Shown in pieces: positions 24,758-32,400 of a stretch of DNA of 40,573 nt. Origin of the DNA: Candidatus Hydrogenedentota bacterium (GTDB lineage: Bacteria; Hydrogenedentota; Hydrogenedentia; Hydrogenedentales; GCA-2746185). The stretch is taken from the NCBI GenBank assembly GCA_947486375.1, contig CANKTP010000006.1, positions 1-40,573 on the forward strand, given 5' to 3'. A program made the position numbers and the translations under genes. Every line of letters starts with the position of its first letter. Positions within the stretch are counted from its first letter, which is position 1. The notes under the pieces were generated by a model, which saw nothing but the letters and a program-made list of their open reading frames with translations, was not told where the DNA came from and did no database searches.

Positions 24758-27700
24758 TCAATTCCGCGCGGCGACCTCGAACGCGATATCGTCGCTGCCC
24801 CGATTCTCCGGCGAATGCTCCATACCGCCGTCGTCCCGTCCATTTCGCCCGATGCTGTAGATTAGGAAAGAGCCGTCGTCCCGGGTTGTCATTTGGACGA
24901 ACGATTCCGTAGGGGCATAGATGTCCAACGGCACGGCATCGAGGTAGGCGGGCACTAAATCGGCGAGTCGCGCAGGAAATCGTCCATTTGCGCGACGGAA
25001 CCGCTCGACAGCGATCGCCGACCTGGCCATGCCGAGCTTCATTCGTACGTGCCACTCGCGGACGTACTCGTTCTCGATACGCGGCAAGTAGATGCTGGAC
25101 AAGATCGAGAAGATGGACATCGAAGCATCGAACTTCTCTTCCAAGTTTTCCAGTCGAGCCCGGCGGACCGGCGATATTTTTTCCGCAATATCCATCGATT
25201 GGACGATTGGGTAAACTGCGGACAAAAAATCCCCATTCGATGGAACGAATGGTAGAGCGGCAATCTGTATCGGACGCACAATATCCTTGGCGCCGTCATC
25301 TTCCGAATCGTCCAACCAGATCGTATTCTTGTAGTTGTCAAAGTAGAGTACGTACTCGGAAAGCAACGCCTCTCCGATCTCCTTGCCCCCGGCGTATGGG
25401 GGAAGGATTTTGTCCAACGCATCGTTGAGACGGGCAAGTTGCGCATCCGTGAGGTTGGCGCGCGTCATCAAGACACCGACAGAGTCTACAAAACCGGACG
25501 CCAGCGAATTCCGAACCTGCCCCGCCGAGTAGCGCAGCGGTTCGCGGACCAGCGAAGCGCATAGCGGCAACAGCGACATTGCCGACTCGACGGCCTTTCC
25601 GCTCTCCCCCGTTATGGAGCGGAATGCCACGTCCAACTCCAATTCGGAACGGAGGGCCGACAATTTCCCAAGGTGCGACATATTAAACTCTCCATTTTCG
25701 GAGGGATCAATGGGGTACCGGCTTGGATCGCCGCCTTTCGCCCCAAGTTCAACGAGCGCTGGCGCAATCTTGGAGGTGACGCGGGTCCAATATGTCTCGG
25801 TCGCACCCCAGACGTCATCGGGTATCGGGCCCGAGCCGGGCATCTCGGTATCGCCGACAATGAGGATGTGGGTATCTGCCGAGAATTGTATACGCCGTAG
25901 TGAGGCGTCTCCGCCGGATTCGGGCAAATCTAGGCCGAGGAACTGGGCTTGTAACGCGTCCAATCGACGGGAAATCGCGAGATAGTCCAACGCAACATTC
26001 TGGTTCTCCGGTACCTCGGGATAGGAGGCATTCAGTTCTTCGGCGGTTACGGGAATACCCTGTGCCCGGAAGTAATCCCAATAGGCAGGCTCCGCGGGCC
26101 AGCCCAGCCACACAGCGGCAGCCGCTCCGAGAGCGACGATACCCCGCGAATAAGGAATTGCCTTGCCATCCGGTTGGGCCCCGCTGATGCTGTCTTGGAC
26201 TGGGACCGTGCTGTGGCGTTGGCGGGCGATGTCGATAAGGAACGATACGTATGGCAAGGGCATCAGCGCCCCGACTCCCAGGCAGATGACTGATTGCGTG
26301 ACCAGTCCCATGACGGTCGACGGCCACGGAAACGCCGCCCTTATCAGCCAGGCGCACAGCAGCCAGACCAAGCCACAAGTCGCGGCATGATGCCAGGTCA
26401 GCAGACGTTTCTTCATGGCATATGCAAATACCGCGAACGACCATGTCGTAGTAGTCGCCAATAAGATCCAGTCCGCAGCGTTGGCAAAAACGTTCTTGGT
26501 CTCTCCGATCATCAGGGTCGCCGCGTTATCTACCAGCGACACTAACACGTCAACGAGCAATAGGGTCGAGACACAGCGCGTGCCAGCGGACATGACAACC
26601 CAGGCGATCATTCCGACGACGAAGCATCGACCGAGGAATATCCAGGCGAACTCGCGTGCATCGGTCATCCCGGATCCCCACGCGAACGGAATGACCTCGG
26701 TGCGAAATACCGTCCCGGTGGTCCAGAAATGCAGGGCCGCCGCAAGCGCGAGCGCGGGAATCAAGACTATGGCGTTCGTCAAAACTTTTGCCAGCGCGTA
26801 ATCCGCGGTGGACATTGGCCTGAGATACTCGAAACCAGCCTTTCCCATCGGCGTTCCGAATCCGGAAACATAGGTGACAGCGGCATGAGGAAAAGCGGCG
26901 ACAACGAGCGCGATATACGGGATGAACACAACTAGCATTCCAGCCGTATTCCGGCCCAACACCCATAGGGGGATGTACATCAAAAGCCCGATTCCAACCG
27001 CGGATACCGGGTAGACCCAACCGCGACGGCGCAGACCGAACCATATCTGGGCGGCCACAGGAGACGAGAAGGCCCTGATCCTGCCTTCCCAAGGTAGCGA
27101 AATTCGGTCCGGCCATTCCCAAATCTCAGGAACGCCCACGCGCCGTCCGACTCGAGTGGCATACACCGCCGCGACCGACATGGCATACGCCACGGGAATC
27201 GCTAGGAGCGCCACGATGATCGCCGGAAACCAGGCCACTTCGGCCAACGAGAAAACCTGCTGGATTTCATGGACGCGCACATATGCCAGCGAATACACCA
27301 GCCCTAAAAAAATGCATAGGCCGGCCAGGCTACTCAATCCAGAGACCGGTGCGCGGAGCCAATCGAATACCTGGGCGATCAGGTACATCATGAGGAAGCC
27401 CAGCGCAAGGGCGAGGCTCGGCCCGCCTTCGAAAAGGCCCCGGGTGACCCCCAACATCACGAACGCCACAGTAAGAACAAGCAAGGAACGCACACATAAT
27501 GGGACCGCCACGGCAAGCGGTGTTGGCACGGGCATCCACAAAATGCGCCGCGCGTAACCTCCCTCAAGATGTCCGGAATTATTCGGGTTCAGGACTAACA
27601 ATAATCCAATGGCAATCGGGCCCGCGATCGATGCAATGGCGAGCCACTCTTCCCCATTGACCCAGGCTTCCGCTCCCAATACCCAGCGGCATTCCACCAA

Positions 27701-27790
27701 GAACAACACGCCCATCACGGAGCACAGTGCGGCGATCGCCCCGCCCACGCGGAACTCTTCCCACACCAGCGCCCGGACTTTTGTGCTCAT
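24758..27790 (-). CDS. ABC-2 permease-like double-half membrane protein with pseudopilin-like tail, copy C
   Basis: A 1,010-residue paralogue and the first of the three to be transcribed. The first half has GHLEGGYARRILWMPVPT, the second half IWFGLRRRGWVYP and AGFEYLRPMSTADYALAK. The soluble domain contains PIPDDVWGATETYWTRVTS and FRSITGESGKAVESAMSL, and the tail contains ERFRRANGRFPARLADLVP and SFLIYSIGRNGRDDGG. The pseudopilin-like tail is a module seen by eye in many planctomycete-type proteins; its function outside true pseudopilins is unknown. It lies 160 bases after the ABC ATPase gene, separated by repeat element c. AAAGG precedes the ATG by 8 bases. Confidence 0.75.
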   Translation of the reverse strand: MSTKVRALVWEEFRVGGAIAALCSVMGVLFLVECRWVLGAEAWVNGEEWLAIASIAGPIAIGLLLVLNPNNSGHLEGGYARRILWMPVPTPLAVAVPLCVRSLLVLTVAFVMLGVTRGLFEGGPSLALALGFLMMYLIAQVFDWLRAPVSGLSSLAGLCIFLGLVYSLAYVRVHEIQQVFSLAEVAWFPAIIVALLAIPVAYAMSVAAVYATRVGRRVGVPEIWEWPDRISLPWEGRIRAFSSPVAAQIWFGLRRRGWVYPVSAVGIGLLMYIPLWVLGRNTAGMLVVFIPYIALVVAAFPHAAVTYVSGFGTPMGKAGFEYLRPMSTADYALAKVLTNAIVLIPALALAAALHFWTTGTVFRTEVIPFAWGSGMTDAREFAWIFLGRCFVVGMIAWVVMSAGTRCVSTLLLVDVLVSLVDNAATLMIGETKNVFANAADWILLATTTTWSFAVFAYAMKKRLLTWHHAATCGLVWLLCAWLIRAAFPWPSTVMGLVTQSVICLGVGALMPLPYVSFLIDIARQRHSTVPVQDSISGAQPDGKAIPYSRGIVALGAAAAVWLGWPAEPAYWDYFRAQGIPVTAEELNASYPEVPENQNVALDYLAISRRLDALQAQFLGLDLPESGGDASLRRIQFSADTHILIVGDTEMPGSGPIPDDVWGATETYWTRVTSKIAPALVELGAKGGDPSRYPIDPSENGEFNMSHLGKLSALRSELELDVAFRSITGESGKAVESAMSLLPLCASLVREPLRYSAGQVRNSLASGFVDSVGVLMTRANLTDAQLARLNDALDKILPPYAGGKEIGEALLSEYVLYFDNYKNTIWLDDSEDDGAKDIVRPIQIAALPFVPSNGDFLSAVYPIVQSMDIAEKISPVRRARLENLEEKFDASMSIFSILSSIYLPRIENEYVREWHVRMKLGMARSAIAVERFRRANGRFPARLADLVPAYLDAVPLDIYAPTESFVQMTTRDDGSFLIYSIGRNGRDDGGMEHSPENRGSDDIAFEVAARN

Positions 27791-27812
27791 GACGTCAACC
27801 TTTCATCGCGTC

Positions 27813-27948
27813 CAAAGTGGAAGCGGCGTCTCGCCGCTTTAGACCGCGTCCAATGACAACGTCCTACTCGTTCGACCCGCATCACCGTCATCCAATGTTT
27901 CGACGATTCGACGTACCTCTAAAGCGGCGAGACGCCGCTTCCAATTTT
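27813..27948. repeat. REPIN/BIME-like inverted-repeat element c
   Basis: The left arm CAAAGTGGAAGCGGCGTCTC (27813-27832) continues into GCCGCTTTAGA, and the right arm (about 27919-27948) mirrors it with a slightly decayed outer end (CGCTTCCAATTTT). Each arm folds on itself as AAGCGGCG/CGCCGCTT around TCT. The inner sequence shares GTCCAA and GTTTCGACG with element a at similar positions. It separates the ABC ATPase gene from copy C. Confidence 0.75.
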
Positions 27949-27950
27949 CG

Positions 27951-28868
27951 TCACGCCACCGCCTCGCCGCTTCGGGCGCCGGTTACTCGCGCGACGAACA
28001 CGGCGTCGAGCGAGGGCGTCGATTCTTCAATGATTTTGCCGCCGATGGCCTCGAGCGCCTGGCGCGTGGCGGCGGCGTCGCCGTGGCTGACGACGGCCCA
28101 TTCGCGGCCTTCGCCCTCGACGTGGATGACGCCGAAGGCCTCGGGGAACGCATCGAGGTCCTTGCCGAACTCGACGATTCGCCGGTGGTGCGTCGCGCGG
28201 ATTTCGTCCATCGACATGAGCAACGCGAGTTTGCCCGCATGGATCATCGCGACATCGTCCGCGACGCGCTCGACTTCGTCGAGCAGGTGCGACGAGAACA
28301 CGACCGTCCGGCCTTCCTCGGCGACGGAACGGATGACGACGGCGAGGATCTCGCGCCGCGCGACGGCGTCGAGGCCGGACGAGGGTTCGTCGAGCAGCAA
28401 CACGGGCGGCTTGTGCGACAGCGCCACGAGCAAGCCGGCCTTGGCGAGTTCTCCGCGGGACAGCGCGCGAATCTTTGCGTTCGGGTCGAGCCGGAGTTGC
28501 CCGAGCATGCGCTCGGCGTAGGCCTGGTCCCAATCCGGGTAGAAGGCCTGGGTGTAGCGGAGCAATTCCTTGATGCGCATCCACCGGGGCATGTCGCGGT
28601 CCTCGGAGACATATCCGATCTTGGACAGCAGCGTGGCGGGGTTGCGCGTGGGCTCGATCCCGAGCACGTGGACGCTGCCCTGTTGCGGCGTGAGCGCGCC
28701 GAGCAGGTGCTTCATCAGCGTCGTCTTGCCCGCGCCGTTTTCGCCGACGAGGCCGAAGACCCGCCCGGGGCGGACCTCGAAGCTGACCCCGTCGAGCGCG
28801 ACCTTTTTGCCGAAGTGACAGCTCAGGTTGCGTACCGCGATGATGGGTTCCGTTCCTTGCTCATTCAT
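27951..28868 (-). CDS. ABC transporter ATP-binding protein
   Basis: A 305-residue ATPase of the ABC-2/drug-export type. Visible motifs are Walker A GENGAGKTT (near 43-51), a signature written LSRGE instead of LSGGQ (near 136), Walker B VLLLDEPSSGLD and the switch histidine in VVFSSHLLDEVE. A C-terminal tail of about 80 residues follows. It powers export through partner permeases; the only candidates nearby are the three paralogous double-half permeases downstream. Its ATG overlaps the GntR stop (ATGA), so regulator and ATPase are coupled. The order GntR then ABC matches YtrA-type operons. Confidence 0.95.
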   Translation of the reverse strand: MNEQGTEPIIAVRNLSCHFGKKVALDGVSFEVRPGRVFGLVGENGAGKTTLMKHLLGALTPQQGSVHVLGIEPTRNPATLLSKIGYVSEDRDMPRWMRIKELLRYTQAFYPDWDQAYAERMLGQLRLDPNAKIRALSRGELAKAGLLVALSHKPPVLLLDEPSSGLDAVARREILAVVIRSVAEEGRTVVFSSHLLDEVERVADDVAMIHAGKLALLMSMDEIRATHHRRIVEFGKDLDAFPEAFGVIHVEGEGREWAVVSHGDAAATRQALEAIGGKIIEESTPSLDAVFVARVTGARSGEAVA

Positions 28869-29290
28869 ACTTGGGCTCCTTCTTCGTTCGCGTTCTCGCG
28901 CGCAGTCTCGCGCCGCAAGTCGCGGTCACATTCCATCACGAGTTTGACGATTTTGTCCGCATCGAATCCGAGGTGGCGTCCCTCGACAAGCAGCGCCTCG
29001 ATGCGCTGGCCGAGAATTCGCCGGCACTCCTCGTCGGTGTAGGGCGTCCCCTTGGCGGAGACATAGGTCCCCGCGCCGCGACGTTTGTAGACAAGCCCGG
29101 CCACCTCGAGCTCGCGGTACGCGCGAACCACCGTGTTGGGATTGATGACCAACTGCTGGGCCAGCACGCGGACGGGGGGTAATTCGCTGTCGGGACGGAC
29201 TCTTCCAGTGGCGATCAGGTGCTTAAGCTGTTGCACCAATTGGAGATAGAGGGGGACGCCGTCGCCGGGGTTGATGGAGAGATGGAGCAT
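28865..29290 (-). CDS. GntR family regulator, YtrA type
   Basis: A 141-residue regulator. An N-terminal winged helix is visible (PLYLQLVQQLKHLIATG, LPPVRVLAQQLVINPNTVVRAYRELE, GLVYKRRGAGTYV), followed by a short helical C-terminus without a ligand-binding domain of the FadR or HutC kind. This is the YtrA layout, whose members usually repress an adjacent ABC transporter operon and often respond to envelope-active compounds. It is the first gene of the operon, overlaps the ATPase gene, and a perfect palindrome overlaps its promoter. GAGG lies 11 bases before the ATG. Confidence 0.92.
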   Translation of the reverse strand: MLHLSINPGDGVPLYLQLVQQLKHLIATGRVRPDSELPPVRVLAQQLVINPNTVVRAYRELEVAGLVYKRRGAGTYVSAKGTPYTDEECRRILGQRIEALLVEGRHLGFDADKIVKLVMECDRDLRRETARENANEEGAQV

Positions 29291-29321
29291 GGAGCAGGAT
29301 ACCTCGAAGCCGTCGATTACT

Positions 29322-29347
29322 TATTGTGTCGAAACTGTAACACAATA
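29322..29347. promoter_or_regulatory. GntR (YtrA-type) operator palindrome
   Basis: TATTGTGT (29322-29329) and ACACAATA (29340-29347) are perfect 8-bp inverted arms separated by ten bases. The -10 box of the operon lies within the spacer, so a bound dimer would block RNA polymerase. AT-rich arms stand out in this GC-rich DNA. Confidence 0.7.
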
Positions 29348-29362
29348 CGAAGGCCTTGTCAA
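29334..29362 (-). promoter_or_regulatory. Promoter of the GntR/ABC/permease operon
   Basis: On the minus strand TTGACA (29362-29357) is followed after exactly 17 bases by TACAGT (29339-29334, four of six). It lies about 45 bases before the GntR ATG and is overlapped by the operator palindrome. Confidence 0.7.
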
Positions 29363-29411
29363 TACCCGAATCGGGTTTGGCCCGCCCGCAGCGAATCCTG
29401 TCCGTTCGCGT

Positions 29412-32400
29412 TCAGCCTCGCGACCTAATCATCATGGGGCGTCGTAGACCCGTCGCCAACAGGCCAAGCGCCGCACCCATCAGAATGACCAAGTCCCCGG
29501 CGGAGCCGACAGGGCCTCGTGTCTCCGCGCCGGAAGCGGAAGCGTTGCAGGTCACGAACCGGGACGCGACCTCGATCGTGACGGTCCTGCTCTCGGACAA
29601 GACCGGGTCGCCGTTGTCGGCGGCCTTAAACGTCGGCGTGTAGGTACCGATTTGGGCTGGCACCCACAAAAACACGCCCGTGGCCGCATTGAATATGGCG
29701 CCGACCGGCAAGTCCGTGACGCTCAGCGTCACCGTATCGCCGACGTCCGCGTCGGTTGCCGACACATGAAACTCCACCAAGTCGCCGGTTTGGACGCTTC
29801 GGCCCTCGGGCACGACAAATAGGACCGGCGTGTGATTCGCTTCTCCCTCTCCCTCGCCTTCTCCCTCGCCTTCTCCCTCGCCCTCGCCTTCTCCTTCGCC
29901 TTCGCCTTCACCTTCAGATGCGCTTGCCTGAATCACGTTGATCTGTTTTGGGCTGCCGTTAGCGCCGGGGGCCGTCACCTCGATGCCGCCACTGCGGATT
30001 TCCCGCGTGGAGGTATTTTCGGTGTAGGACACGGTGATGGTCCCGTTTCCGGATATTTTCGCGGTGGTGACGGTCAACCAATCTTGGCCGGTGGTCACCA
30101 ACGCGCTCCATTCGAGGGAGCCCGAGCCGGCGTTGGTCACCTGGACCGGGGTCGAGCCGGCAGCCGCGCTGAGGTTCAAGAGGGAAGCCGACACGGTGAG
30201 CACGGGCGCGGATGTCCGGGCTTGGGTCACGAGGATCGTGAAGGGCGCGTTGTCCGCCTGATCGCTATCGAGGGTAATCGCGCCTTCGCGCACGCTCGTG
30301 AGCGTGTTTTCCTCGTAGGTCACGGTCAGCATGCCCGGACCAAGTACAGGCCCACTGGAAACCGAAAGCCAGTCGCCGCCGGCGCTAACCGATGCCGTCC
30401 ATGCGAAGGTACCGGCGCCGTCGACGAAAATCCCGGTGCTGCCGGCCGCCGGAGGGACGAACAGGTCCTTGCGTTCGGGAAACAGCCAGGCCGTTCCGAA
30501 GGGCGCCAGCTCGAAATCAGCGGTCGCCGTCCCCCCGCCCGCCAGAATCGATGCGGTGATCAATCGGGGGTAGTGCCCCGGCGCCTGCGCGGTCAGGTCA
30601 TATTCGCGCGCCGGCAACTCCTCGTGGAGGTAGTCGCCCGAGGCATCGGCGACGGCCGGGACATTGCCAAAGTTCGTCAACAGGACCGTCGCGCCCGCCA
30701 ATTCTTCATGGGTGACGATGTCCCGCACGGTCCCGCGGATGCTCCCGAGCGGCTCGCCGTTTTGGCGCGTCACGGTCATCAACTTGGGCATGGAAACGGA
30801 GTAATCGTCGCGGCTCGAGGCCGTCACGGCCACGCGATAGGCGCCCGATTGCTGGAACCCGCCGAAGGCCGCCTCGAACACGGTTCCTCCGCTCGCCATG
30901 AGGTCGAATGATGGAAGATTGATAATGGGGACAGGCACCGCGAAATTCTCGACGGTTGGCGGAAAGACCACCGCGGCGACCCGGCCGAGCCTGCCGGTCG
31001 TGGTCACGTACTCCGCGCGCACCACGGCCGAGGAAGAGGCCGGCAGCGAAATCGAGGAGGGCAGGCCGCGCACCAGGGGCGTGTCTTGCGCGAAGCGAAG
31101 CCCGGACTGAAATCGCTGCGCCCGGGCGCGGTTTCCGTCGGTGGGCCCGTTCGGTTGCCCGTCGCCATCGTCGTCGATCGCGGGGCGCTGCTCGCTTCCC
31201 GTGGCGGCGAGGGCCCCGCCGGCGAACGCGAATGCGTCGAAGACCGTGTACCCGTCGAGGGCCCTTGACCAGAAATAGCGGGAGAAGGAGATGTCCCCGT
31301 CCAGCGCGAACATCGCGGATGCGTCGCCGAGGACGCTCGCGATCACGGTGCGGCGGTCCGAGGCCAAGGGTCCGATGAAACTGCCCGAGGCCGGAGCATC
31401 GTATATTATCGTCACGCGGATGGGCGCGCCGGGGCCGGCCCCTTCGTCGAGCGCGTCCTCGAGGGCATCGAGGATTCCGTCGAGCGCGTCCGCGGCCAGG
31501 TCTTCCTCGGGCCCAATTCGGAAAATACCCGGGGCGCCGTCGCCCACCAAATAGACGACCACGTCCGTCGTGTTTTCGCCATTCCATCCGGCCACGCCCG
31601 CCTCGAGCGCGTCGAACGAACCATGGCCGTCGAACCCGTGTTCGCCGTCGCCGGGAACGCGCGGAGTCAGGAAAAGAATGTCGTCCTCGCGGTATCCGCG
31701 CAGGATCAAGGCATCGTAGGCCCGTTCGCTTGCGTTTGACACCGCCGGCCAATGGCTGTCGCGGGTCGATCCGCCCGCCAACACGATTGCCCTGGCCACT
31801 GGCGGGGCGCCCGATACCTGGACCGATTTGGTCCGGGGCCATCCCGAGTAGCCCAGCATGTCGATCGGGATCAGGGACACGTTATAGGTACCGCGCATGG
31901 TGAAGCCCGCGTAGGCCCGGCTAAACACGCCTCCCCCTGGACCCTCGTCCGTGGCGTCGAGATCGAACACGTCGACGGCCTGCACGGGCCGGTAACTCAC
32001 GTAGGGATTGCGCAACTGCGCGCGATCGGGTCCCGGGGGCACTATCGACGCGATCACCCGGGACACCCCGTCGGTGTCCGTGGCGGTGCCTTCAATCGTG
32101 GCCGTGGTTGCCCCGCCGGTGTCCAATGGAATCGAACTTACGACGGCATCCGGGAGATCTCCCAGGGCCTTGTTCCCCGCGCCGATAAAGGTGCGTCCCG
32201 CCAGGGCATCGTCTTCCCGATCCTCCAACAGGGGAGATTGGACCGAGATGGTCGCGCGGACCTTCTCGTAGGCCTCGAGTACGGTGCGCCCCTGGGACAC
32301 CTGGCCCCAAAACACCCGCGAGAAGTTCGGGCCTTCGCTGGGAAACCACGCCCGCTCGGTCGAGGCGCTCGAAATAACGATGCGGTCGCGGCCCGCGGGG

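Noticed and set aside
21275-27948. The three repeats between the permease genes as a CRISPR array or insertion sequences
   Set aside because: They are about 3 kb apart, are inverted pairs rather than direct repeats with spacers, and encode no transposase.
29841-29912. Hexanucleotide array as a phase-variation switch
   Set aside because: The unit is six bases, so gain or loss of units keeps the frame, and most units differ by synonymous changes.
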